The notes: generated by a model not told the origin, from the letters alone. Counted from the first letter of the stretch, positions 31,651 through 43,345 are shown. The stretch: 64,000 bases of DNA from Amaurobius ferox (GCA_951213105.1 OX578138.1:66178037-66242036); one strand, 5' to 3'. Program-made: numbers and translations.

Positions 31651-32406
31651 CTGCTGGCCATCCAAAATGCAACACCATGAAAGACAAAAGATATCAAAGC
31701 CAAATTTATTGGGCAAAGAACATAAAGTACAAGGATGAATTGATTGAAATACAGCCCCGTTCGACTTGTGGAACACGAAGAAATCAGTATTTTGTGCAGC
31801 CGCCATGGCTGACAATAACTGCTGCTACACGCCTCGGCATTGAAAGAAAGATACTTTGGATGTATTCTTGGGGTATGTTAGTCCATACTGCTTCCACACG
31901 TTGCCAAACTTCATCTGTCGTAGCAGCTGGTGGTGTTTGCTGGGCCAGTCGTTTGCCAATCATCGACCAGATGTGTTTGATGGGCGACAGATCTGAAGAA
32001 CGGGCGGGCCAAGGGAGCAGTGGAACTTGGTGGGCACTGAAGAAATGCTGAACGATATGTGCTACGTGTGGTCTCGCATTGTCCTGTTGAAACTAGGCCG
32101 CAGGCATGCCTTGAAGGTAAGGTAAGACAACAGGCTCCAAAACTTCAGAAATGTAGCGGTGGCTGTTGAGTTTACCGGCAATGCTTATTAGGGGAGTGCA
32201 GGAGTAAAATCCAATGCCACCCCAAACCATAACGCCAGGTGAAGGACCGGTATGGCAATGCATAATGCAAGAGTTAAGCGCACATGATTTGCATATGAGC
32301 TAAAATTCTAATCATTTGTATCTCCTATCGAGGTCTACGTATGGTGCAAATTTCATGCTTATTGGATGCTTCATTCATGGTGTTGCATTTTGGATAGCCA
32401 GCAGAG
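31651..32406 (-). mobile_element. Tc1-like element, internally deleted, with TIRs
   Basis: Terminal inverted repeats 'ctgctggccatccaaaatgc' + 'aacaccatgaa' (31651) and 'ttcatggtgttgcattttgg' + 'atagccagcag' (32374-32404) define a ~755-bp element between TATA flanks in a ~140-bp tandem repeat. On the minus strand (about 32250-31780) it encodes the C-terminal half of a Tc1/mariner transposase: 'GVMVWGGIGFY', 'FQQDNARPHVAH' (second catalytic Asp), 'SSDLSPIKHIW' and 'PRRVAAVIVSHGG'. The third catalytic residue, Glu in the usual SPIEHIW, is Lys here, and a stop precedes FQQDN. The N-terminal DNA-binding domain and first Asp are gone. It is inactive but could be mobilised in trans if its ends are intact. 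Confidence 0.9.
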
Positions 32407-32715
32407 TATATACATTTCTTGAAAAAAAAAAAATCTGCGTTTACGTCTGCATAATATATGAAACTTGCAATCCAAATTGGGTCCAAATTGCTTCAGTTGA
32501 TTATGAAGGGACAACAATTGTAACAAAAAAAATCCATTTTATAGCTAAACTATATAAATTTTTTGAATTATTTTTCTGCGTTCACATCTACACAATATAC
32601 TAAATATGCCACCCAAATTGGGTGCAAATCACTTTAATTGTTTTCGAGATTATGAAGGGACAACGATTATAACAACAAACCTGTTTTATAGCTACACTAT
32701 ATATATATATACACT
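32407..32715 (+). repeat. ~140-bp tandem repeat, two units right of the Tc1 insertion
   Basis: Units at about 32430-32550 and 32555-32700 repeat 'ccaaattgggtccaaattgc', 'gaagggacaacgattataac' and 'tttatagcta.actatata'. Related units recur at 38355-38600. Confidence 0.8.
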
Positions 32716-32723
32716 CTATAACA

Positions 32724-33643
32724 AAAAAATCTGATGAGGGAAACACATGACTTTCCTTATATAATGCAATGAATTTACTACGTTTACAGTTTAAAAAAAA
32801 TGTTATTCTTATAGTAGATACTTATGTTCTTTCCAAGATATTGAATTTTCTTAAATTAGTCATCATTTTCATTGATTTAGCGTCATTTTTATCAATTTGG
32901 CGAGATTTTTGTTAATTTAGCAACGATTAAAAATGTCGCCAAGTTGGCGACATTCCGCCAAATTAGTCGCCAAAATCCCGTCAAGCGTTATGGACGGCAA
33001 AATAAGTTATTCTTACACCAGATAAATGGCTATTGGAGTTCAAATACAAAAGTATTACTCAAAGTATCTTTTTTCATGAATGAAACGAGCTAGATCCACG
33101 AGAATGATGTCGCCCAATTTATCGCATGGTATTACATATGAAAAGTGCACATGTTTCTCAATAGGAAATATATTTTTTTTTATTTTATATAACTTATTGA
33201 TAATTTTTTGAAAAATGTGCAATATCTCGAGAACGGTTCATGTTAGCGTTCTAAAATTTAAGTCAATCGTTTTCTAATGAAAAATTACATATGAAATGTC
33301 TATTTGCGTAACTTTATTAATGGTTTTGATTTTTTGACGATTTTTTCAAAATTTTATTCGGAAATTTATGGGGGTTCTGAACATTCAATTGCGTACGAAA
33401 ACAATAGGCTTCCAGTGTTTACGGATTGTGATTTTTGTACCAAATTTTGTTCGAATCGGTCCATTCGTTCGTCAGTTATCGTCTCCACAGACTCACTGAC
33501 ACACACACACACAGACATCACTCCAAAAATGTTTGATTCATGATCAGGGATGCTTGAAACGTGCTCTCCCGTCGAAAACTCGAATTCGAATTTTCGACCC
33601 CGTCACAATACTTTCCTTATACATTATGTATATAAGGAAAGTA
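32724..33643 (+). repeat. Family-1 interspersed repeat, full length
   Basis: Complete copy from 'aaaaaatctgatgagggaaac' to 'atgtatataaggaaagta'. It contains the segment 'gtttctcaataggaaatatatt' that serves as paralogous empty site for the 12-kb palindrome. (AC)n lies at 33500-33513. Confidence 0.9.
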
Positions 33644-33650
33644 AAAATCG

Positions 33651-33956
33651 ACGCACCAAGCAGGAGTTGTCCTATTGTGATAAGAATTGGTGAATGTGAA
33701 GAACATACATAGAAAAAGAAACGATTAAAATTTCAGAACAATTAAATGATTTAGAGTTTGACCGTATACAAAGGGAGGAAATCAATATGGCGTTGGTTCA
33801 CCTCTGGCCTGAATGCAAGATGTCACCCAGCGTGGCATAGACTGATAAAGTTCACGGATGGTGTCCTGCGGAATGTCTTGCCAAATTGTCTTGTGCTCAA
33901 AATATCTTTGCACATACGAAATTTCATTACAATCGGACAAGTCCTTCTTGGTGCGT
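33651..33956 (-). mobile_element. Tc1-like element, deletion derivative
   Basis: The ends 'acgcaccaagcaggagttgt' (33651) and 'acaagtccttcttggtgcgt' (33937-33956) are inverted repeats. Between them the minus strand encodes only the last part of a transposase, including 'TIRELYQSMPRWVTSC' and 'ARGEPTPY' then a stop. The rest of the coding region is deleted. Confidence 0.8.
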
Positions 33957-33974
33957 CAATTTCTTTGTTATAGA

Positions 33975-33975
<1 letters not shown>

Positions 33976-34053
<78 letters not shown>
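33976..34053. repeat. (AT)n microsatellite
   Basis: About 78 bp of nearly pure AT between two Tc1 relics. Confidence 0.98.
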
Positions 34054-34056
<3 letters not shown>

Positions 34057-34060
<4 letters not shown>

Positions 34061-34542
34061 AATAGTAAATCGTCAGCATTTCGGAATGATTGCAATCGCC
34101 TTCCCATAACGTCCCAAATATGCTCTATGGGAGAGAGATCAGGAGACCTAGCTGGCCAAGGAAGTGTTGGGCACGCCTGAAGACAATTCATAGCAACACG
34201 TGCCGTGTGCAGCCGGGCATTATCTTGTTGAAAAGTATGTCCGGGGTGTCGCAAAAGAAACGGTAACACAACAGATCGTAGAATGTTGTCTACGTACCGC
34301 TGTGCTGTCAGTGTGCTAGAAATGACTTCCAAAGACGTAAGATATCCGCAGTCGATATGCAACAGAAATTTTGACCACAGATTCAGAATCGCTCCTTATA
34401 TACACATGCTGAATGCGCAGTTCCGATACGCTGGAACTCCCATTATTTATTCATTGGCCACCAAATTTTATTCATTTGCATGTTCGCTCAAAATGTCTTT
34501 GCATACTAAATTTCCTTACAATCGAACAAGTCCTTCTTGGTG
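34057..34542 (-). pseudogene. Tc1-like transposase C-terminal half and right end
   Basis: The minus-strand frame 34362-34057 encodes 'FQQDNARLHTARVAMNCL' and 'RSPDLSPIEHIWDVMGRRL', which hold the second Asp and the final Glu of the DD34E triad, both present. The frame runs into the (AT)n array on one side; on the other, non-coding sequence leads to the same terminal sequence as the neighbour (acaagtccttcttggtgcgt, 34523-34542). The N-terminal domains are missing. Confidence 0.85.
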
Positions 34543-34545
34543 CGT

Positions 34546-34546
<1 letters not shown>

Positions 34547-34641
<95 letters not shown>

Positions 34642-34643
34642 TG

Positions 34644-34686
<43 letters not shown>
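34547..34686. repeat. (AT)n microsatellite
   Basis: About 140 bp of AT with occasional ac interruptions. It adjoins the 3' end of a reverse-transcriptase element copy. Confidence 0.98.
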
Positions 34687-34692
<6 letters not shown>

Positions 34693-35403
34693 AATAGTAA
34701 ATTCAATCGTAGAATGGAAGAAGTAACTCATAATACACTATCTTAAAAATTTCCCTACAAAATACAATGAAATAAAATGAAATTCAACCATAATGTGGAA
34801 ATTACAATACATATTGCTGTTCGCCAACGGCCCTACCGTGCTTGAAACACCGGTTTTCGAACAGTATCGGGCGCGGTTAGTACTTGGGTGGGTGATCACC
34901 TGGGAACACCGCGTGCTGTTGGCTCATTTCGGCCGTGGCAGCCCGGTGGTTTGCGCGCTGGATTTGCACGCTGCCACAACTGCCGCCGTGTTTATGCGGA
35001 GTACGATTGCGTTAAACATGTGGGTCCGTAAGTCCTTCCGAGAGGTTGGTGGTAGGGGAAGGAGGGTACGGTCCCTATGGATGCCTCCTCCACTGGGTTC
35101 CGGTCTAAATTGTTGGCACTTCCCGGCCGTCCAAACAGTTATCTTACATCTTTCTAGTAGGTCGGACGGTCTGGGTCTCAATAACAACATATTACAGTTC
35201 AGAAAGCTAAAGATAATCAACAAATGTCAATGGTGAGGAATCGAAAAAAGGAATACCAAAATAATCAAGTATTAAAGCTTGCACTTGGAAGAGCTCTAGG
35301 CTTAAAAATAGTTCATTTCGAAGAAATTCCTTTTCAAGTCCTAATATTTAAACGGAATGAACACAAACATGCTTGTTTCTGCAACTCAAGATAGATTTTA
35401 TCT
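34687..35403 (-). mobile_element. Reverse-transcriptase element subfamily A, 5'-truncated copy
   Basis: The segment 'gtagaatggaagaagtaact' + 'cataatacac', 'aagataatcaacaaatg', 'gcttgcacttggaagagctc' and 'catgcttgtttctgcaac' matches the 3' UTR of copies at 50497 and 58149. It is cut within the conserved hairpin where an (AT)n array starts. A 5S SINE is inserted at 34823. No coding sequence remains. Confidence 0.75.
34823..35188 (+). mobile_element. 5S-rRNA-headed SINE, nearly full length
   Basis: The head 'gccaacggccctaccgtg' and 'gggcgcggttagtacttggg' matches 5S rRNA but lacks about 20 bp of the internal region around 'ttagatcaccgaag'. The body and the 'gggtctcaataacaac' tail follow. Flanks atattgctgttc and atattacagttc look like a 12-bp duplication with two changes. 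It interrupts subfamily-A sequence. Confidence 0.85.
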
Positions 35404-35495
35404 ATGTATATATATATATACATATATAAAGTATAAAAAGCATTTAAAATTTGAAAAAAGAAGGAAGACTTAGTGAGGAGCTTACTTAATGTATA

Positions 35496-35541
<46 letters not shown>
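35402..35541. repeat. Two (AT)n arrays with a short spacer
   Basis: (AT)n at about 35402-35430 and 35493-35541 separate two truncated subfamily-A copies. Confidence 0.9.
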
Positions 35542-35544
<3 letters not shown>

Positions 35545-36470
35545 AAAATAAGGGTTTGAAAGTCCAATGATAGAAAAGTAAGAAGTTGCAATTCGAAAAA
35601 CCGAACTTTATAACAAACCTACAAAATAAAAGTATTTAACTGTAAATCTTCAATCAAATGGAAAAAAAATACAAATTTCGAGTCCTCGAGTTAAAGATAA
35701 TTAACTAATATCAATGCTATGGAAACGATAATAGAAAAACATATAAAATCCAAGCATTAATGCTATACACGTGGATAAGGTCTAGGCCTAAATAATGGAA
35801 TTGTTTACTTCTCCAAAACTCTTCATCGGGTCCAAGTATTTTGTTGAAGCAAACACAAAATATGTATGTTTCTGAAGAAATAGATAGATTATATCTACAA
35901 ACAATTTCTACTTGGACAACATACATAAAGAAGGAAAAAGAAAGGAAACAAGAATACCTTAAAGAAACACTACATATGCCCGAACTAGTCGAACCCTGGA
36001 ACCCAGAATGAAGGAACCAGTGTTGCCATTCGCAAAGGAAAAAGAAATGATCTACTGCTGCTAATCGTAAGAAATAAATAACAGTAATGCGAAAACACAA
36101 GAAAAAGTAATAATATACATTAAGAGCTACAAAAAGGAGGGGCTTATGTTTAAGTGGGTGTAAAAATAAAAGTAATATTAATACAAGAGAATGGTGATGA
36201 CTGGTTAATATAAGATACTATGAAAAGAATTCATGAAAATCCAGCTAATCTAAACTTTTTAACTATACCATTTATTAAATAAGAGGGATATTTATATAAA
36301 TTGCTGGTAATTTTTAAATTATTTATATGCATCTATAAATTCAAAAAGCTGATTAAGTATAATATTTTTAAACAATTGAATCGAGTTGCAGGAATTAAAT
36401 GGTAAGATTTTATTAATGTTAAAATTAAAATAGTCTTTTTTATCATATAATTTAGTAACAATTATACATA
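35542..36470 (-). mobile_element. Reverse-transcriptase element subfamily A, C-terminal relic
   Basis: A diverged 3' UTR (35542-36190) is followed on the minus strand by a reverse-transcriptase tail fragment (about 36470-36330) with 'LYDKKDYFNFNINKI' and 'SIQLFKNIILNQLF', equivalent to residues 457-495 of the intact copy at 54914. It is cut at 36471 by the insertion of a mariner-like element. Confidence 0.75.
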
Positions 36471-36472
36471 TA

Positions 36473-37362
36473 CAGGGTGTCCCAAAAACATTGACCTCGG
36501 CTTTTATTCCATAAATATTGATCTTAGACATGTATAATATATTACAAAGTTGCGTAAATAAAGGTACAGAATTTTATGAAATCGATTAAAATTTTCAAGG
36601 GAATTAAAATTTAAGAAATACAAAATTTAAATTTTTATACGGTCCCTGTACAAAAACATTTCCAATGAGTAAAATGTGCCCCATACACTAATAAGGTGAT
36701 GTACAAAATTTCAGCATTTGATCACAAAAAGTCCCAGAGATATGAAAAGACAAAAATGCCGACTTAAACCACTTTTCGATGCATCAATATGGGTTCTCAG
36801 AGGGGAAAAACCATGTCGACAGATTGCGTTTTAGGGGTCATACACAAATTACGAAAGACGGTTACCTTACACCTTTCTGGTAGGTCGGACGGTCTGGGTC
36901 TCAACAACAACAACAACAACAAATTATGAAAGAAAACAATGACCGCATACATAAATAATAATTTTGCTATATATTGGTACAAAAGTATCTACACTGTGGA
37001 AAAATAATAACTTTACACAAAAATTACAAAGCTTGTTCAAAATGTTTACCATCCATGCCAATACAGAGCTACATTCGCCTGACAACAAGCCTAAGCATTT
37101 CTGCGCTGCGTCATTTGCACTCTTGCTGTAAACATTTACATTTTAATTTGTGGTTAATCCCTCACCAACTTTGTTCAAACATATCTCTGGGACTTTTTAT
37201 AGTAAAATGCTGAAATTTTGTATATCACCTTATTAGTGTATGAGGCACATTTTATTCAGTGGAAATGTTTTAGTACGGGGGCGGTATAAAAATTTAAATT
37301 TTGTATTTCTTAAAATTTAATTCACTGAAAATTTTTATCGATTTCACAAAATTCTGTACCTT
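36473..37362. mobile_element. Mariner-like long-TIR element, right end truncated
   Basis: It starts TA + CAGGGTGTCCCAAAAAC. From about 36540 to 36750 the sequence is repeated inverted at 37178-37365 ('aaggtacagaattttatgaa', 'cacattttattcagtgga', 'caccttattagtgtatg'), about 85% alike. The outermost ~70 bp of the right end are missing and replaced by (AT)n. No transposase is encoded, so it is a non-autonomous element about 0.9 kb long. A short SINE fragment is inserted at 36859. Confidence 0.8.
36859..36920 (+). mobile_element. SINE 3'-end insertion (62 bp) with TSD
   Basis: Only the last part of the SINE body is present ('cggttaccttacacctttct', 'ggacggtctgggtctcaac') with a tail of (AAC)n. 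The flanking aaattacgaaaga (36846-36858) and aaattatgaaaga (36921-36933) form a 13-bp duplication with one mismatch, so this is a genuine 5'-truncated insertion. Confidence 0.85.
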
Positions 37363-37760
37363 TTTTATATACCTATTCTGTACCTTATATATATATATAT
37401 ATATATATAAATGGCTCTCTCTCTATATATATATAAGTTAGACGCGACTTTTTTATGTATGTTTTCCTATTCGAAGTTTATACGCTTTATGCAACTCTTC
37501 CATGATTCTCGTCTTGCTGGTTAGTAAAATTTCCAATTTTCTTGTTATTTTGATCATTTTTATGTTGTCTGGGATTCGGCCATTTTTTCCCCACGGGCAT
37601 GATCGATTGTTGTTTCGGGCGAGCAGAGTCTCTGGGAGCGTTTTCATGAAGTCAAAGCTAGCTTCTAACCAGGAAATAGGGGTCGCAATCCCCCTTGACC
37701 TTTCTGCAACCCTGTAAACACAATCATTCCACCTATATATTTTCTTTTTTCATTTTAAAT

Positions 37761-37792
<32 letters not shown>
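37363..37792. repeat. (AT)n arrays around an unassigned 0.3-kb segment
   Basis: (AT)n runs at about 37388-37408, 37423-37436 and 37764-37792. The enclosed 37437-37760 contains 'gggagcgttttcatg' and the small hairpin 'ggggtcgcaatccccc', both paralleled before the (AT)n at 57555-57612, so it is probably a 3' end of the reverse-transcriptase family. Confidence 0.55.
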
Positions 37793-37795
<3 letters not shown>

Positions 37796-38360
37796 TGAAA
37801 GATTTTAATCGAAAACTATGCATAAACTACTATACGTACAAAAAAAACCCAGCTCCAGCATATCTGTTACAAATAAGTAACTATAGACCAAGACTAAGAA
37901 TAGAAATAGAAGGTAACTTATCACTACAATGGAAAGGGGGGATGAGAAGAATATTAGTATACCAAAATCACAATTAAAAGGTATATATAAATATAAATAA
38001 AAATGAAAAGAAAACACGGCAAAAATGAGAAAAGGCAATAATAATTAGCTCAAGATAAAAGATTAAGACATTGAGAACAATCAATTGAAACTACGCAAAA
38101 AATGGCGGTTAGTTCGCAATTGCATTCTCATCAGGACAGCCATAAAGTTCGAATCGAAACCGATAGAATAGCCAGTTTCTGACAATGGCGATAGTATTTA
38201 ACTATAGACACCATTGGAACTGTCTACTGGCTAGTGGAAGGAGAAAAAATATAAACTAATTATTATAAATCAGAAATATAAAAAAACAGAAATATTAACT
38301 CACAGGCACTGCTACCACGTGTAGGTTGAATATGCGACTGAGCATTTCACCTCACTTCGT
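37793..38360 (-). mobile_element. Reverse-transcriptase element subfamily B, 3' UTR copy
   Basis: The minus strand matches the 3' UTR after the copy at 52804: 'actatgcataaactactata', 'gccattttttgcgtagttt', 'gtcctgatgagaatgcaat', 'aactggctattctatcgg', 'ttccaatggtgtctatag'. The (AT)n at 37764-37792 marks its 3' end. No coding remains. Confidence 0.75.
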
Positions 38361-38585
38361 CAATATATATATATAAATTTATTTTCTGCGCTCACATCTG
38401 CATAATATTCGAAACATGCCACCTAAAGTAGGTCTAAATGGCTTCAATTGTTTTAGATATTACGCAGGGACAACGATTATAACAAAAAACCTGCTTTATA
38501 GCTAAACTATATATATATTTTTTGGATTTATTTTCTGCGTTTGAAACATGCCACCCAAATTGAGTCCATATCGCTTCAGTAGTTT
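38361..38585 (+). repeat. ~140-bp repeat, second cluster
   Basis: One and a half units of the repeat seen at 31497-32715 ('tttattttctgcgctcacat', 'ggacaacgattataacaaaa', 'tttatagctaaactatatat'). Confidence 0.75.
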
Positions 38586-38589
38586 TGAA

Positions 38590-38950
38590 AGTAGTAAAAA
38601 ATTGTTTCGTCAATTTGGCAACATTAAAAACGGTGGCTAAGTTGGCTATATTCCGTCAAATTAGTGGCCATAATCTCGCCAAGTGTTACGGACAGAGACG
38701 TAGGTAATTCTTTCAGTACTAAGTTACTACTGACGAACTGTTAGGCGTCAAGACACAAAACTATTACCTAAACTATCGTCTATCTTGAATGGAACGAACT
38801 AGATCCACGAGAAGGGTGTTAGCAAATATATCACATAATATTACATATGAAAACGAACATATTTTCCATAATTTTATATTAAGAATATTTTTATCAATTT
38901 TGTGACATTTTCGTGAATTTGACAACATTTCAAAAATCTCGCCTAGTTGT
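38590..38950 (+). repeat. Family-1 repeat, diverged partial copy
   Basis: Recognisable by 'cgtcaatttggcaacatt', 'aagttggctatattccgtc', 'tgaatggaacgaactagatcc' and 'acatatgaaaacgaacat'. It is much more diverged than the other copies and is cut by a Tc1 fragment. Confidence 0.65.
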
Positions 38951-38970
38951 ATTGCCCTGCTTTTTTCGCC

Positions 38971-39433
38971 CGTTGTATTGCCATTCCTTTCGCGATACCC
39001 CTGGCTAACTTTCCAGCAAGATAATGTCAGACCACACATGGCACGCTTCTCTATTGATTGTCTGCGTGCTTACGACATATTTCCTTGGCCAGCCAGAACC
39101 CCCAGATCTCTTGTCTATTGAGTACATTTGGGCTGAGATAGGGCGTCACCTGCGACCATCCCAGAGTGTAGACAAATCAACTCGTCAATTGGAGGCTATT
39201 TGGAACGACATCCCTCAGAACACCATCCGGCAACTTTATGCGTCAATGCCATGTCGGGTAACAGCTTGTATCAAGACCCGAGGTGGACCAACGCCATATT
39301 GAAGTGCTCATTTTGTGCAGGTCTTTCAGTGCAATAAATACTCCAGTTGTTCTGAAATTTTAATCATTTCTTTTTCTGTACATCCACATTACACATACCA
39401 AATTTTGTCTCATTTGGATAATTATGTCTTAGA
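38971..39433 (+). pseudogene. Tc1-like transposase, C-terminal fragment
   Basis: It starts abruptly with 'ttgtattgccattcctttcg' (a VVLPFL-type stretch), then 'LTFQQDNVRPHMARF' (second Asp). After a frameshift near 39095 it continues 'SIEYIWAEIGRHL' (final Glu present), 'RQLYASMPCRVTAC' and 'GGPTPY', with a stop at 39300. A short 3' region leads into (AT)n at 39434. The N-terminal half is absent. Confidence 0.85.
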
Positions 39434-40160
<727 letters not shown>

Positions 40161-40720
40161 TTGGAAGTCATGGAAGCGTTAATAAAGAAATAGTCTTAAA
40201 AAAATCAATTATAAAGTTTTGGTTTATTGAGGGTTGGAAAATTAAGAGCAAAAATAAGAAGTAGAGAGAATTAAAATCTTGAGTGAAAAAGCAGAATAAT
40301 GGAAAAAAGTAAAAGAAATAAAAACTTCCAGACAATGGGTAGTTAATTCCAGTGATTTCAATTTGCTGCACCCTTTTGGAGCAGCTTTCTGGACCAAAAT
40401 TACGATTGTTAAAATTAGCAACAAAAATCAAACGAAAACATTTTTATGAACATTTTATCTTTTAAATATTTGTGGTTTATAAGAACATATTTCGCTTTTA
40501 AATTTATGGTGTAAGAAATGTGTATATTTTAAACCACTTTAGTTTCAATCCAGCGCTGACCAACTGGTACATAATTGCAATGAAATATTTAACTGTAGGT
40601 ATAATATTATACATAATGCTAACAAGCGATAGTTCGTTAGTGTTATGTATATCTCTTACTCAACTTATCTCTAATCTATTATTGGAATTTCATAATATAT
40701 TTTTATTATATATATATATC
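40161..40720. other. No gene recognised
   Basis: AT-rich with short frames only; possibly old reverse-transcriptase element sequence, but I cannot align it convincingly. Confidence 0.35.
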
Positions 40721-40721
40721 A

Positions 40722-41141
40722 TGGTTGCACTATTGAGGTGTATTTTAAGGTATTTATGTTTCCTTTATTGTTCCAATCTATATGCTTGTCGTCCATATAA
40801 CACAAGTTTATAGATAAAATCTATCTTGTGTTTCAGAAACAAGCATTTTTGTGTTCATTTCGAAGGGATATATGGACTTGAAGAGAATTTTTTCGGAATG
40901 AACTTATCTTAAGCCTAAAGCTCTTCCAAGTGCAAGCTTTTTTGCTTGAGTTTTTTGTTTTCCTATTTTCATTCCTCATTTTTGAAATTTGTTGATTGTC
41001 TTTGTCTTTATGACCTGCATTATGCTTTATTATTTCCTCTTTATGTCTTAATTTCTTTTATTTCTTTGTATTTTGTAGAAAATTTTGGAATAGTGTATTA
41101 TGAGTTACTACATACATTCTAACATTGGATTTACTAATTTA

Positions 41142-41144
<3 letters not shown>
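40722..41144 (+). mobile_element. Reverse-transcriptase element subfamily A, 3' UTR copy
   Basis: Inverse of 50497-50920: 'gcttgtcgtccatataacac', a hairpin at 40799-40835 (acacaag..atagat aaa atctat..cttgtgt), 'ttttcggaatgaacttatct', 'tatgagttactacatacatt' and then (AT)n at its 3' end. Confidence 0.8.

Positions 41145-41220
<76 letters not shown>
41145..41220. repeat. (AT)n microsatellite
   Basis: About 76 bp of AT; the 3' tail of the preceding element and the insertion site of the next. Confidence 0.98.
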
Positions 41221-41222
<2 letters not shown>

Positions 41223-41771
41223 GCTGATTCGAAAGTTCGGAGCAAGTGCGGGATTTTCTATGGCATGAAAAAAAAAATTACTTCAAAATCTCGTCACTAA
41301 GGGGCGCTGCTGCAAAGTAAACAACGAGAGGTAATAATTGTGAAATGAGATATTTTATTTCAGCATTATTTACAGCTGCAAGTGCTCTCAATGCGTCCAT
41401 CACCACATTCCAGTATTGAGTGCAATCGCTGTATTACGTCTGATATAGTATTACGCTGTATTAGGCGTAATACCGCGACTGCACTCAGTATCGGAATGTG
41501 GTGGTGGATGCATTGTGAGCAGTTGCAGCTATAAATCATGCTGAATTAAAATATCTCATTTCACAATTATTACCTCTCGTTGTTTGCTTTGCAGCAGCGT
41601 CCCCCCCCCCCCCCCCCCACCACCAGTGTCTAGATTTTGAACTATTTTTTTTTTATGCCATACAAAATCCAGCACCACGGTGAATATTAATCTGCAAACC
41701 GCATGTCCCTCCGACCCACAGATATTTTATTATCGCGTTTTACTTTTGCTCCGAACATTTGAATCACCCCG
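41221..41771. mobile_element. Fold-back MITE, ~550 bp
   Basis: The two halves are reverse complements: 'ggggcgctgctgcaaagtaa' + 'acaacgagaggtaataattg' (41292) pairs with 'caattattacctctcgttgt' + 'ttgctttgcagcagcgtccc' (41564), and the arms continue to a centre near 41448. The outer ends 'cggctgattcgaaagttcgg' and 'ccgaacatttgaatcacccc' also match. A poly-C run (41601-41619) interrupts the right arm. There is no coding capacity. The ends resemble the GGGTGATTC termini of the long-TIR elements at 46466 and 51826, so it is probably a mariner-related MITE inserted in an AT array. Confidence 0.85.
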
Positions 41772-41775
41772 TATA

Positions 41776-41789
41776 CTCACACACACATA

Positions 41790-41851
<62 letters not shown>
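41776..41851. repeat. (AC)n then (AT)n microsatellite
   Basis: AC with at interruptions passes directly into AT at about 41821. Confidence 0.97.
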
Positions 41852-41855
<4 letters not shown>

Positions 41856-42221
41856 AAAATCGAAAATCAAAATAGAGAATGATCTTAATGAAAGCCATAA
41901 AAGTGTTAAGCAACACATTTATAGATTGGGAATAAAAAGAATCTTGGGAGTCTAGACCCCAAACTTGAAAAACTAAAAAAAAATGACGAAAATTAAGACA
42001 GGAGCCAAATAAACAAATTAACTTTGGATAAAAATAAAATTTGGAGAAAAAAATAAAAGTTGGACGAAAAATATAATTTCGGATGAAAAATAAAACAGGA
42101 AAGTGAAATACTCACACACACACACACACACACATATGCAGAAAAAGATATATTCTAATACCGCTACACCAAACAAAGATTGATTAATTTTCTCTTACCT
42201 AATGTTTCATATTATCTCTAA
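41852..42221. other. No gene recognised
   Basis: AT-rich, with 'aaagttggacgaaaaatata / atttcggatgaaaaataaaa' type short repeats and (AC)n near 42112-42133. Confidence 0.4.
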
Positions 42222-42485
42222 GAACCTCCCTGATTATCAGTTCTGGTGTCGGACAGCGATGGCGCATTGACCCTGCGGACAAGGGTCAACAGCACAGGTC
42301 CCCGCGGAATCGGAGTATTGATGAACTAACTGATGGTCAGTTTGTGTGGACAGAGGAGCGCAATGAAAAGCTGTTAATGGAGATTCGTTAACGTGTTCGT
42401 TCGTTATGAGTTCAGGTCCCCATTGAATGCAAATAAAAGTCGTCTCGACCATTTATGTTTGAAAAAATGAGAGAAATAAACTTGG
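42222..42485 (+). repeat. Exon-like duplicated segment, copy 1
   Basis: This ~260-bp segment recurs at 44170-44440 in the same orientation. It contains an open frame ending in TAA at about 42391, including 'DPADKGQQHRSPRNRS' and 'WTEERNEKLLMEIR'. Copy 2 keeps the same frame and the same stop with mostly conservative or silent changes. Similarity continues about 90 bp past the stop. It could be a terminal exon of a tandemly duplicated gene or part of an unrecognised repeat; I do not recognise the protein. Confidence 0.5.
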
Positions 42486-43345
42486 TGCTTCAATTCTGTG
42501 TAATGTATGCTAGGATTTTGGGCGACGTCGAATTTAAAGTATATGTCTACTTAGGGATTGCACTTATTGCGTCGTGTTAAATGTAAAGATTAGCTAAAAT
42601 TTTGATTATTATTAGATGCGTTCAAATTGCATGCATTAAAATTTTATGCATTTATAGAAATAATTTGACAAATCAATTTGCTTTGTTTATTAAAGTGCAT
42701 AATTAATATTTTTAGGAATTGTAAATTTTTCAACACTTTTTAGTTGATTACGACTAAATAGGGCTACGTTTGCTTATGTGGAGGGTTAGGATCCTTTGGC
42801 AGGGTACTTAGACTTGAAAGTATAGATCTGGTTCTGCAGAAACTTGACGGTAGCCATTTTGATATTTTATTACTTTTTGGAAGGAGGTTTCTGTTTTTTA
42901 TACTTGGTGGAGAGTTTTTTTTTATTATGAAGTGGTGTTTTTGTGAGAAATTACGTGAGCGTGTCCTCCCGATTTTAGATCTGTGATTATCAACATGATT
43001 TCATCTAGCCGACCTAAAGCGGAAATTAAAGCTTCATTCAAAATCACCACCATCTTAATGAACGTTCTGAACATTCTGGCAGACGGTTAATCTCCGAACT
43101 GATGCCATTCATTATTGTGTATTTTCAGTGCCTGTACTTTAATCCTAAAGCCTACTTTTCCCATCGATCTAAAGTTGAAGAATAAAATTTAGTATGATGT
43201 GCAAAATCATGGATACATTGCGCCATCTGATGAACAGTTGAACATTTTAAAGCTAATATATTTAGTTTACCAGTACTGGGTGATACATTTTGGATTAAAA
43301 ATATCACTAATATTTTAAGAATATTTTGTTAAAAAACCTGTACAA
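42486..43345. other. No gene recognised
   Basis: AT-rich stretch with no frame, repeat or transposon end I can name. Confidence 0.4.

Noticed and set aside
31677..32051. A 124-aa plus-strand frame
   Set aside because: It is the antisense shadow of the Tc1 transposase relic on the minus strand.
32728..32750. Hammerhead core ctgatgagggaaac in family 1
   Set aside because: CTGATGA is followed almost at once by GAAA without a stem II, and other copies read ctgatgtgg; chance resemblance.
33858..34731. Frames of IYIYIY repeats here and in every other (AT)n array
   Set aside because: Translation of AT microsatellites, not genes.
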